Source of the DNA: Ascoidea tarda (nom. inval.)
Lineage: Eukaryota > Ascomycota > Saccharomycetes > Ascoideales > Ascoideaceae
Assembly (NCBI GenBank): GCA_030560485.1
Contig: JAKTTS010000178.1
Span: 1 to 27,819 of the forward strand
Direction of reading: 5' to 3'
Length of the DNA stretch: 27,819 nucleotides
Part shown: one piece after another, positions 18,698 through 26,867 of the stretch
How positions within the stretch are numbered: the stretch's first letter is position 1
Layout of the letters: the number at the start of each line of letters is the position of its first letter
Program-made: the position numbers and the translations under genes
The notes under the pieces: generated by a model
What the model saw: only the letters and a program-made list of their open reading frames with translations
What the model was told of the DNA's origin: nothing
The model's database searches: none

Positions 18698-19891
18698 TTA
18701 GTATAAATCGATATCAAGCAATACAAAAGGCTCGTAATCAGTGTCAACCAATGAAGCATATTGGTTTAATGAGGAATCCTTCAATAGCTTACCATTTTTG
18801 TCCTTCATAAAGGCGTTACCACCCAAGTAACCAAACTGTTTAATTAGATCGTTTTTACATTTGATGAGAGTTTTCTTGGAGTCAGATAAATTGGAATAGT
18901 TGCTTGATCTAATTAAAAACGAGTTGAAATTTGGGGGTAAACCATATCTTAGGATACTTTCAACAAAGACTCTGAGAGATTTGATGTGAAACCAGGCAGA
19001 TAGAATATATTGGTAGGATGTCTTTGATAATCTTATTAATTCTGCCTTTAATTGGTATTCTTGTCTGGAAGCTTGATCGAATTCTCTTTTCAATTGATTG
19101 ATTAAATTTTCAGAGTAATTGAATTCTCTTGGTATGAATTTCTTTTCTCGACAGTTGAGCAAGAATTCTGGAATGTATTTTTTAAAAACTGTTACATTAT
19201 TCAAGACATAATCATCGTCATTGAAGATTTCTTGAGAAGATCTTGGTACAACAAAATCTGAAAGAGATTCGTAGGAATTCAACCAATCTTTTTGTAAAGC
19301 CTTGGGGACGACAATTAATAAAGTGGATAAATGGTCAGAATTTAAGACAAAATTTTGTGGACCAACTATATCATGTAAGGATCGAACAGTTAAATCACCA
19401 TTTTTTTTCCTGTTTGCAGCAGATAAATTTGTCTTTGCAACATTGTAAGAGCTATACAAGCCCTTTAAGTCGTTATCCAAATCAAAGGCGTCGCTTGATA
19501 TCAAGTCGGTTAGTTCTTTAATTGATTTGTTTTCGATTCTGTATTTTGAATAGTTCCAATTAAAGGATTCGACGAATTCAATTGGAGATTTATTGTTGAA
19601 GGACTTGTTAGCATTTAATAGATGAAGATTGTTGTCATAAATTGTGGATAAGATATCGTTGATTTTTTGCAAAGAGGCAAATAGTTGGGAGTCAATTTTA
19701 CTCAAATCTTCAGATTCTTCAACTAGGGAGTCCAAAGTTCCAATTCTGAAAGAAGGAATGCTGAATTTTGATATAATGGACTTTCCATTGACAAGAGATT
19801 GCTCCAAGTATGTCTCCAAGTTATTGAAGCCAGCGGGAGTGGAATCCTCAGGCAAAGAGATGAGCAAGAAGTTGCAAAGAGGTTCTGCCAT
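18698..19891 (-). CDS. VMA5: V-ATPase V1 subunit C
   Basis: The protein has 397 residues from ATG 19891-19889, beginning MAEPLCNFLLISLPED. S. cerevisiae Vma5 has 392. Nothing supports the two extra upstream codons of the open frame (TTG, CTA). Characteristic blocks are all present in order: GTLDSLVEESEDLSKID, KTNLSAANRKKNGDL with VRSLHDIVGP, FVLNSDHLSTLLIVVPK, REKKFIPREFNYSENLI, SLRVFVESILRYGLPPNF, LGGNAFMKDKNGK and QYASLVDTDYEPFV. Subunit C is the peripheral-stalk connector that is released when the vacuolar proton pump disassembles on glucose withdrawal. It works at the vacuole/endosome membrane from the cytosolic side. No truncation or missing block is seen. Confidence 0.97.
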   Translation of the reverse strand: MAEPLCNFLLISLPEDSTPAGFNNLETYLEQSLVNGKSIISKFSIPSFRIGTLDSLVEESEDLSKIDSQLFASLQKINDILSTIYDNNLHLLNANKSFNNKSPIEFVESFNWNYSKYRIENKSIKELTDLISSDAFDLDNDLKGLYSSYNVAKTNLSAANRKKNGDLTVRSLHDIVGPQNFVLNSDHLSTLLIVVPKALQKDWLNSYESLSDFVVPRSSQEIFNDDDYVLNNVTVFKKYIPEFLLNCREKKFIPREFNYSENLINQLKREFDQASRQEYQLKAELIRLSKTSYQYILSAWFHIKSLRVFVESILRYGLPPNFNSFLIRSSNYSNLSDSKKTLIKCKNDLIKQFGYLGGNAFMKDKNGKLLKDSSLNQYASLVDTDYEPFVLLDIDLY

Positions 19892-20247
19892 TAGCAAAGC
19901 AAGGTAATTGGCAATAATTCAGAGAAGAGAGGAAGATAACCACAGACAACCAGTGCTTGTTTTGGTTTGTATTCTTGTTCTTGTTCTTGTTCTGATTCTA
20001 CTTCTGATTCTGTTTCTGGAGGACTTCAGAAAGTGCTGCAAAGAATCGGTGGTGTGCACGTGACCCTTTGCAGAGGCTGGAGAAGCAGAGGAAGGAGGGG
20101 CGTGCATGGGTATATAGGTATGTAGAAAGAGAGGAAGTGAGAAAGAGAGAGAGAACTGAACGTGGTGAGACAGAGCAACTAGCTATAGTATAATAATATA
20201 ACACAACTGGTGGTTGGCAGATGGGATAAAGAGATAAAAAAAGAGAA
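19892..20247. promoter_or_regulatory. Promoter of VMA5 with a CACGTG site
   Basis: This 356-bp region separates NEM1's stop from the VMA5 start. It holds a degenerate CTTGTT/CTGATT run (about 19970-20020) and a GTCACGTGC-type element on the minus strand (core CACGTG at 20057-20062, followed by AC), a good match to the Cbf1 consensus. A GA-rich block lies at about 20120-20160. The short minus-strand frames here are not convincing genes. Confidence 0.5.
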
Positions 20248-21100
20248 TTAAATGGATTGCCTCTTGGGCTGGAAGAACTGCTCGCCATTTTTGAGGCCTA
20301 GGATAGTTCTGACATCGTTCGTGTATCTCAAGGCTTTTAGTAGTGGGATTAGTTCCAATAGTTCCATATCAGTTGGATCATTAATCCAGCCTTCGATTCT
20401 TATAGCGTTTTCTAGGTTTTTGGAGTAACTTATGGGAGAATTATCGATCATGATGACTTTGGATAAGTGTGTGTTTAAGATTTTCAAGTCTTTGATGTAG
20501 CCAATACCGTTGATGCCTTTGTTTAAAGTGCAATTGTCTCTGTAGAGTCTTTTTTGGAAGTAGAATTTATCCTTTTCTAATAGATTTATAATGGGGTCTG
20601 CGTATTCCTTAACTGAAGCAGTAAAGATGATTAGGTTGAACCATTGGCTTACTATGTTTAGGAATTCGTCACAATAGGGTCTCTTGTAGACGTAGTATAG
20701 GGTTGGAATATTATTATTGTTTAGTTTGACTTCTACCATATGAGCAGAGGAGGTGATAGATAAACGGCTTGATTTTGATAGAGAGTGGATAAGAGTTTCA
20801 TCCAAATCAAGGATTAAAGTCTTTTTGGGTGTTTTCAATAGTTGGGCAAAGTTTATTGTGTAGAATAAAGCATTAGGCAAGTTTTTTGTTATGTTTGGGT
20901 TGATTGAAGTGGAAGTGGAAGTAGGTGATTTTATATCATTAGAATTGAGAGAATAATTTTTCTTAAAGATTTTCTCAGCATTGTTATTATCATTGTTATT
21001 ATCGTCATCACTACTAATATTACTGGTAGTAGTGAGTGAATCATTTTGGGATATAGACTTTTCTATATTTTTATTGTTCTTAATAATAATAATGTTATTA

Positions 21101-21132
<32 letters not shown>

Positions 21133-21864
21133 GGGTATTATATTATGATTGGTATTTATGTCTTTTTTGATTTGATAATTAAATTTGGAATCGAACAAGA
21201 GTACAGGGTATAATAGAAGATAAAAAATGAAAGATAGAAGCTTTAAGAGTAAATTTAACGGGAAGATGAAAATATAGAATAACGAGCTTAGTGGGTTTGA
21301 CAATCTAATTGAAGAATTATCATAATTATCATAATTATCATAATTATCACAATTGTCATTATGGTTAATATTATCGTTATCATTAGTGTTATTGGTATCA
21401 TTATTTATATTATTTATATCGCTTATATCGTTTATATCGTTTATGTCATTTATGGTGGACACATTGTTAGTGAGATTTGAATTCTGAATAGTTATTAGAG
21501 TGTTATTGTTGTTGTTAATGTCATTAATGCTAGAAAAAATTGATTGAGAAGATGCAGGAATTGAAGAAGTGTTTTGTAATTGTGAGAAGTTGTTTTGGTT
21601 TTTTATTATTGGGTTATGATGAGTGGCATTATTAGTAGGGTTGATGGTGTTGATATTATCAAGCGTAGCGATATTTTTTGGTTGATTCAGGTCAGTGTTG
21701 GTTGTTAGGGTTGCATTGTTTTCATTATTATCATAAGTGTCAATAAGAGTAATATTTTTTTTGTCATCGGTTATATTTAGATCAGAATTTATGTTATCAA
21801 CGATTTCCTTGCCAACTATGAAAGCCTTATCAACTCTATTAGCCAAAAATTGAAATGAATTCAT
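20248..21864 (-). CDS. NEM1: Nem1-type protein phosphatase (FCP1-like/dullard family)
   Basis: The protein has 538 residues. The catalytic HAD phosphatase signature DLDETLIH lies at residues 353-360, with Asp353 the expected nucleophile and Asp355 the acid/base. HMVEVKLN, YVYKRPYCDEFL, LIIFTASVKEYADP, YRDNCTLNKG, MIDNSPISYSKNLENAI and IEGWINDPTDMELLELIP follow in the order seen in this family. The C-terminus (LRYTNDVRTILG) resembles yeast Nem1. A hydrophobic segment near residues 190-225 is a membrane region, as in Nem1. The N-terminal 190 residues are N/D/T-rich, and another N-rich tract sits between the membrane region and the phosphatase domain. Nem1 with Spo7 at the nuclear envelope/ER dephosphorylates Pah1, directing phosphatidate to storage lipid and controlling nuclear membrane growth. 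The related Psr1/Psr2 phosphatases lack this transmembrane arrangement. Confidence 0.93.
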
Positions 21865-22624
21865 TTGAATTAAAAAACATAAATGGGAAAGGTAAAACTG
21901 AAGCCAGAGAAGAGATAGAGGAGTGATAGGGAAGTGATATAGCTGTTGGTTTGGATATGGTTGAATACAGGCTATTTATACAAATCTGGCGTGGAAGTGT
22001 TTCGTTGATGAGTGCGAGTGTGTTGGGGTTCAACAGAACGACGAGAGAAGGAGCGAGGACTGGAACCACTTATCAAGAGCACAGTAAGAACACAGTAAGA
22101 ACACAGTAAGAACACAGTAAGAACAGCCAATCAATTGCCAATTTTGTACAAAAAACGAAAGAATCTCCAGGTTGTTATGGTGTTGTACGATAGCTTATAG
22201 TGGATAATAATAGACCGTAAGAGCTTGCAAGAGATTTTCAGAGAGAGCAATGGACTAAATAAAATAGAGTGGGTCCTAGAAGAGAGTAGCTCACAAGTCC
22301 CAACAGCTTCCAACAGCCTTCGATAACCAAGAGTTGGGTTGCGCTCCAGAGCAATCTCGCCCAACGACGCCATCGCTGTTTTGCGCGCCTTCTGCGCTGC
22401 GTCTTCTTCTGGGCCGGCAACTGGAGCTCTTCCTTTTACGTCGCTCGCTTCGGCCACCAATCACCACGCTCGGCCCGCTCTCTGCGCGCACGCTGTGCGT
22501 CCCAACACGTCAGCCCCAAACTCGTGGCCGTGGTGCACACGCCGTGCTTTTTAGGACATTTCCTGGAACTGTCTTCCTGGTCCTGGGGCTGCTTGACGGG
22601 TCATTTATTCCCGAGTCCACCGAC
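21865..22624. promoter_or_regulatory. Promoter of NEM1 / 3' flank of MET1, half of it GC-rich
   Basis: This 760-bp region lies between two minus-strand genes. The NEM1-proximal half has normal composition and an 11-bp tandem repeat. About 22360-22620 is GC-rich and merges without a break into the GC-rich 3' half of MET1. Open frames on both strands here (for example 22334-23395 on +) follow from GC-richness and overlap MET1 antisense. I do not call them. Confidence 0.5.
22081..22124 (+). repeat. 11-bp tandem repeat, four perfect copies
   Basis: ACAGTAAGAAC is repeated four times head to tail at 22081-22091, 22092-22102, 22103-22113 and 22114-22124, all identical. It lies about 220-260 bp upstream of the NEM1 ATG. 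The period of 11 bp, close to a helical turn, would place any bound factor on one face. Confidence 0.95.
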
Positions 22625-24490
22625 TCACTCTTGTATGTACCGCGCGACGTCGGCAATGTTCACGTCGATGTCGGAGTAGCCCTCTTCCACAATCCACTTT
22701 GGTGGCTCCCCATGTCCCCCGTGCTGCTGCTTGCTCTTGCCTCTAAAGTGGCCGTGAAGCAAGTCGCACGTGTGGCCTATCACCAACAATCCCGGCGGCC
22801 TGGATCCCGCCACCTCAAAGGCCTCCACAACGTTTTTCAACTGGCTGCGGATGATGCGCTGGTCGGGGCTCGACGCTCTCTCGACAATGCAGCAGGGCAC
22901 CTCTGCGTCATACCCCAACTCGCTCACCAAGTAGCCCACCATCTCCCTCAAGCGGTGCAACACCATCAACAAGATCACGGTAGTGTGTGTGTTGTACCGG
23001 GGAATATTTTCGGGAAACTTCCCGTCTTTCACGGTGCCCGTGCTCACGATAAACTGGTCACTCACCTTGCGGTGCGTCACCGGAATATCCGCCAAGATGG
23101 GTCCTACCATCGAAGAGCTCAACCCCGGAACAATCAACGGCCTGTACCCTCGATCACGAAAGTACTGATACTCTTCTCCTCCTCTGCCGAAGATGTATGG
23201 GTCTCCCTGCTTCAATCTGATCACTTTCAATCCCTTTTCCAACCCTACCAATCCCTTCTCCAACAACTCCTTTTGCGCTCTCTCGGCGTTTCCTGGAAAC
23301 TTCTTTGCAATGTAGATTTCCTGTTTTTTACCACCGCCATTTTCATTTTTGCTTATCAATTCCAATACCTCTTTCGATATCAACTTGTCTGCTAATATCA
23401 AGTCTGCTGAATATATCTCTTTAATTGCTCCAATTGTTAGCATCGATATAGATCCAGGCCCTGATCCGATTAGCGATATTTTCCCTTTTTTTCTATATCC
23501 ATTCCCATTTCCGTGTCCGTTTCCGTTTCCGTTTAGCTCTCCTGGTTTCTTGCTTCTTAAGCTAATCTCACCATGAAATGTGCTTATATCTGGCAACTTT
23601 TTGTTCAATGCCAGTTGATCTTCTTTATCTTTATAAATTAACGATAACTCATCAATGCATATTTCACTTAGCTTTTCTAATGGAAAATACTCAATGATTT
23701 GGGATAGCCATCTGGTTCGTTGCAACTTCAATTCTTCCTCATTGACATATTTTCGATACAAGTTCTCCTCCCGATAATCTTTATCATATATTTTATTAAT
23801 CCTATTGTTCGGCAACATATCTTCCTCATTATCATTATCATAATCATTATCGTTATCATTGCCATTATCACATCCATTGCTGTTTTCATTATCAAGTCTA
23901 CTTTTATCATCTTCCTGGATTCTCTTCTTCAATTTTCCTATATTATCGCATATCCCACTCAAATTCTTTGGCAATTTACTAACAATATTCCTCTTGAGCT
24001 TGGACGCTAACCTGCATCCCTTCCCATTAGTCGTCAATCCAACCTGAAAATCCCCATCTTTATAACTCGACAATATTGTAAATGAACACAACCCTGGCTC
24101 ATCTGTGGTATTGATAGGTATCCTTAATCTTATGCAAACTCCATATATTTCTCTTTTCAACTTTTCATACTCTTTTCCCAATGTAACAAATACTCTATCA
24201 ATTATCCTCCCAACTGCTTCTCTTCCAACACTCTTTATTATTTTTTCAATTGCTCCAATTCTCATTTTCTCTGGTTCAATCTCAATTACCTCAACTATGC
24301 CCTTGCTCTTATTCTCTAAAATATACTCTCCTAATGTACTGCTAACCTCCATAATACCATACGGTATCAATATTATAGGTCTCACTTTGTTCTCAATCAA
24401 CATTTGTAATCGAAATAAACTAATTCCACTGGTCCCAATCAACAAGTGTCGTTCATCTTCACAATTTAGTCCAACCAATAATTTAACCAT
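22625..24490 (-). CDS. MET1: Uroporphyrinogen-III C-methyltransferase (siroheme synthesis)
   Basis: The protein has 621 residues (S. cerevisiae Met1 593). The N-terminal 170 or so residues (MVKLLVGLNCEDERHLLIGT; TTDEPGLCSFTILSS) form a CysG-N/Met8-like fold. A polar linker with an N/D repeat follows near 210-225. The SAM-dependent tetrapyrrole methylase domain runs from about 335 to 605: ISLIGSGPGSISMLTIGA, ADLILADKLIS, VIRLKQGDPYIFGRGGEEY, VPGLSSSMVGPILADIPVTH and CCIVERASSPDQRIIR. It methylates uroporphyrinogen III to precorrin-2. Met8 completes siroheme, the cofactor of sulfite reductase, so loss gives methionine auxotrophy in yeast. The promoter carries a Cbf1 core and GTGGC motifs expected for sulfur regulation. 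The 3' half (22625 to about 23340) has GC-rich third positions, while the 5' half is AT-rich. Confidence 0.96.
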   Translation of the reverse strand: MVKLLVGLNCEDERHLLIGTSGISLFRLQMLIENKVRPIILIPYGIMEVSSTLGEYILENKSKGIVEVIEIEPEKMRIGAIEKIIKSVGREAVGRIIDRVFVTLGKEYEKLKREIYGVCIRLRIPINTTDEPGLCSFTILSSYKDGDFQVGLTTNGKGCRLASKLKRNIVSKLPKNLSGICDNIGKLKKRIQEDDKSRLDNENSNGCDNGNDNDNDYDNDNEEDMLPNNRINKIYDKDYREENLYRKYVNEEELKLQRTRWLSQIIEYFPLEKLSEICIDELSLIYKDKEDQLALNKKLPDISTFHGEISLRSKKPGELNGNGNGHGNGNGYRKKGKISLIGSGPGSISMLTIGAIKEIYSADLILADKLISKEVLELISKNENGGGKKQEIYIAKKFPGNAERAQKELLEKGLVGLEKGLKVIRLKQGDPYIFGRGGEEYQYFRDRGYRPLIVPGLSSSMVGPILADIPVTHRKVSDQFIVSTGTVKDGKFPENIPRYNTHTTVILLMVLHRLREMVGYLVSELGYDAEVPCCIVERASSPDQRIIRSQLKNVVEAFEVAGSRPPGLLVIGHTCDLLHGHFRGKSKQQHGGHGEPPKWIVEEGYSDIDVNIADVARYIQE

Positions 24491-24906
24491 TTTGAACTTA
24501 TTAATAATTGCTAATAATTTTCATTAATTATCAATATCAATATCAATGCCCAAGAAAGAAAAAAATAAAATAAAAATCAATTATTTAATTATCTAATAAT
24601 TCGATTTCTCTCGAACTGCCTTTCTATTTATACTTCATCTCCTCATCTTCTCTCATTTCATCCCATACGCTTTCATCAAATAACCCAATAAAAAGATCAA
24701 TACAAAAAAAAATCATTGCTTTTCTTTTCTAATCCGAAAAAGCGAAATTTCACGTGCCTTGCCACCATTAGCCACAAGCCATCATCATCTGCTTCTTTGG
24801 GTGAATGGAATGGCTGGTAATAGCAAATCACATGCCGCTCATTTCTAACCCATTTCCTCTTCCACATCTTCTGCTTCTTCTGCTTCTTCTGCTGCCCTTC
24901 CCATCA
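24491..24906. promoter_or_regulatory. Divergent MET1/EST3 promoter with sulfur-regulon-like motifs
   Basis: This 416-bp head-to-head region contains CACGTG at 24751-24756 (TTTCACGTGCC), the core bound by Cbf1. Close by are GCCACC (24761-24766) and GCCACA (24771-24776), which read GGTGGC and TGTGGC on the minus strand and resemble the Met31/Met32 core. That combination recruits Met4 at S. cerevisiae MET genes, and it fits control of MET1. The end near EST3 has a CTT/CTG pyrimidine run (24856-24900), probably leader. Confidence 0.55.
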
Positions 24907-25536
24907 ATGCCTCCCATTGTCACTGACTCAGAAAAGGTTCTCAGCTCTTCTTTACTACAAAATTGGCTACTTGACTCAATTCTAATTTATATCCAAAAAA
25001 CTTCAATCCCCATTAAACACTTCAACAATCAACCTAAAAATTGTAATTTACTAAAATTATTAAAATTTATTAAAATCGATACCAATGGCATTGTAAAAGC
25101 TTTGCTATCTGATTCCTCTCATTCAATCTTGTGTGAATTCTCAAAAAATGCCATTTCAAATTACGAAAGAAAAAACAAATCAAGACTAACAAACTCAACC
25201 GCAAACTCTATATTCCTAATTAAAAACTCAACTCTACTTTTTTTAAATTATAATCAATTAATCAATCAATTTGACTTTATTCCATACAACACCATCAACA
25301 ATAATAACAACTCAAACTCAAACTCAAACTCAAACTCAAACCCTAAAATACAATTTGCAGTTATAAGAATCGAAGATTTCGAAATCGCTGATAAAAATCA
25401 AATTCGTTTTTTGAAATCGCCAATTACTTTGTACTCAAGTCAAATTTATAAAGACCAATGGCTACAAAATGATCTCTTTTCTTTTAAACTTTTCAACCAA
25501 AATGAAATTTTTGATGACCAATTAAGAATTAATTAA
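24907..25536 (+). CDS. EST3: Telomerase subunit Est3 (TPP1-like OB fold), no frameshift
   Basis: The protein has 209 residues from ATG 24907 to TAA. S. cerevisiae Est3 has 181. I recognise it by the core at residues 69-88 (DSSHSILCEFSKNAISNYER), which parallels [20 protein letters not shown] of yeast Est3 as I recall it, followed by a matching R-[LI]-T and a hydrophobic strand (NSIFLIKNSTLLFL). The N-terminus (SLLQNWLLDSIL) parallels FLQPWIKALI. Near residues 134-147 an N/S repeat (a run of SN dipeptides) is inserted in a loop before the last strands (IQFAVIRIEDFEIAD). Est3 is a telomerase holoenzyme subunit at telomeres. S. cerevisiae EST3 needs a +1 ribosomal frameshift, but this gene is one frame. 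In-frame ATGs at 24805 and 24832 would add a leucine-rich run encoded partly by CTG. I prefer 24907 because CTG is otherwise rare and the homology starts there. Confidence 0.86.
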   Translation: MPPIVTDSEKVLSSSLLQNWLLDSILIYIQKTSIPIKHFNNQPKNCNLLKLLKFIKIDTNGIVKALLSDSSHSILCEFSKNAISNYERKNKSRLTNSTANSIFLIKNSTLLFLNYNQLINQFDFIPYNTINNNNNSNSNSNSNSNPKIQFAVIRIEDFEIADKNQIRFLKSPITLYSSQIYKDQWLQNDLFSFKLFNQNEIFDDQLRIN

Positions 25537-25976
25537 AAATCAATTCAAATTATCTAAAATTATCTCAAATTATCTCAAATTAGTTTTTGCATTCGAAAAA
25601 GTATACAATATACAGTTTGGGAAATGAGTGGAAAATTACGTTATATTATATTGGATGTATAAACAGAGGAGTAATAGTAAAATAGTAAAATAGTAAAATA
25701 ATAAATAATAAATAATAAAATAATAAATAATAAAATAATAAATAATAAAATAATAAATTAGAATAGAAATAGGAATAGAAATAAACCAGAACCAAAAAAA
25801 ATTAAAAATTAGTGAAAAGCATTGACCAGCAATAGATTAGTGGAATAGAGGAATAGGGATTGGTGGAATAGAGATCAGTGGAATAGAATGTAGAACAAAA
25901 CATAGAATATAGAAATGAACAACAAAAATATAATATAATATAGTATAGTATAGTGTGGTGTGGTGGAAACGAAATA
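25537..25976. other. AT-rich convergent intergenic region with simple repeats
   Basis: This 440-bp region lies between the ends of EST3 and the last gene. It holds an AATAATAAAATAATA-type repeat (25674-25760) and three copies of GTGGAATAGA (about 25839-25890). I see no gene. Confidence 0.5.
25674..25760 (+). repeat. Compound A/T-rich short tandem repeat
   Basis: Repeated AATAGTAA units are followed by alternating AATAATA and AATAATAAA units over about 87 bp. It looks like slippage-derived simple sequence in a 3' flank. Confidence 0.8.
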
Positions 25977-26867
25977 CTAATAATGGCCCTTAAGGCTTTC
26001 CAACTGGTCTTGATATTCAAGATATACCAATTCAGCCATAGCTTGATAAAAAGCATCTTTGTTGTAATTGCGCTTTGAAGTGTGTGATTGTTTGGACTTG
26101 AATTGGTTGCAATAGGCATCAGCAGCAGAAACACCATTGTCGTCGCCACTGTTCTTACCACGACGATGTGTTTTGGAGACAATCAAGTTTCTGAGCTTTC
26201 TCATACATTTTTTGAAAGCTGTTCTTTTGGAGACAGCATAGTTGAATGTGTCAACATATTTGTATTCGTTTTCATCGATTTCGATGGAGGGATCAAATTG
26301 CTTCAAAACCTGTTGCTTCTTAGAATGTCTTTCATGAGCAGCAATGACCAAGTTGTTGATGTCCATTTCCTTTTGGAGAATTTGCTGTTTGAGCGTAAAC
26401 TGTAGCTTTTGTTTTTGATCCTGTAGCTCTGACTCAACATCAGTAACATCAGTTGTGACTGAATTCTGGCTGCTGAGGTCAGAGGCATCATCATCGCTGT
26501 AAGTAGACAGCGACTTTGAGTAAATAAAAGAAGAGGAAGAGTTAGAAATAGGAATCGAAATAGCTGGGTTTTCAGCAGCAACAGATAGTTTGTTGACAGG
26601 AGCAGATAGTCTGTTAATACGAGACATGTCAAAACGAGAATAAGTCTCATGACCAGCAGCAGTCAAACCTAATGGTGATAAAGTATCTAGATAGAAAGTT
26701 TTTGGTAAATAAGAACCAGAACCACAATCGGAATCAGAATCAGAATCAAAAGTAGAGTCGACATCAGCTCCAGAAATACATTTGTTGACTTGGGCTCTTG
26801 ATGGTTTGAGGTGGAAACGCTTCAAGCCATTGGCAGATCGATTAACTGATGTAATTAAGGAGGACAT
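25977..26867 (-). CDS. Unrecognised serine-rich protein with coiled coil and basic C-terminal region (296 aa)
   Basis: It starts at ATG 26867-26865 (MSSLITSVNRSANGLKRF). Residues 35-55 hold an acidic SD repeat. About 95-135 is serine-rich. About 145-185 is a likely coiled coil (ELQDQKQKLQFTLKQQILQK). About 200-245 is a compact, conserved-looking block (EYKYVDTFNYAVSKRTAFKK, then CMRKLRNLI) ending in a basic stretch (SKTHRRGKN). The last 25 residues (DAFYQAMAELVYLEYQDQLE) look like a helix. No signal peptide or membrane segment is seen. I do not recognise the family. The ordered C-terminal half and codon use richer in G/C than the flanks support a genuine, fairly well expressed gene. One CTG codon (26510-26508) lies in the serine-rich stretch. 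Confidence 0.75.
   Translation of the reverse strand: MSSLITSVNRSANGLKRFHLKPSRAQVNKCISGADVDSTFDSDSDSDCGSGSYLPKTFYLDTLSPLGLTAAGHETYSRFDMSRINRLSAPVNKLSVAAENPAISIPISNSSSSFIYSKSLSTYSDDDASDLSSQNSVTTDVTDVESELQDQKQKLQFTLKQQILQKEMDINNLVIAAHERHSKKQQVLKQFDPSIEIDENEYKYVDTFNYAVSKRTAFKKCMRKLRNLIVSKTHRRGKNSGDDNGVSAADAYCNQFKSKQSHTSKRNYNKDAFYQAMAELVYLEYQDQLESLKGHY

Noticed and set aside
22334-23395. 353-codon open frame on the + strand
   Set aside because: It is antisense to the conserved methylase domain of MET1. Its length follows from the GC-rich composition, and its translation shows no recognisable domain.
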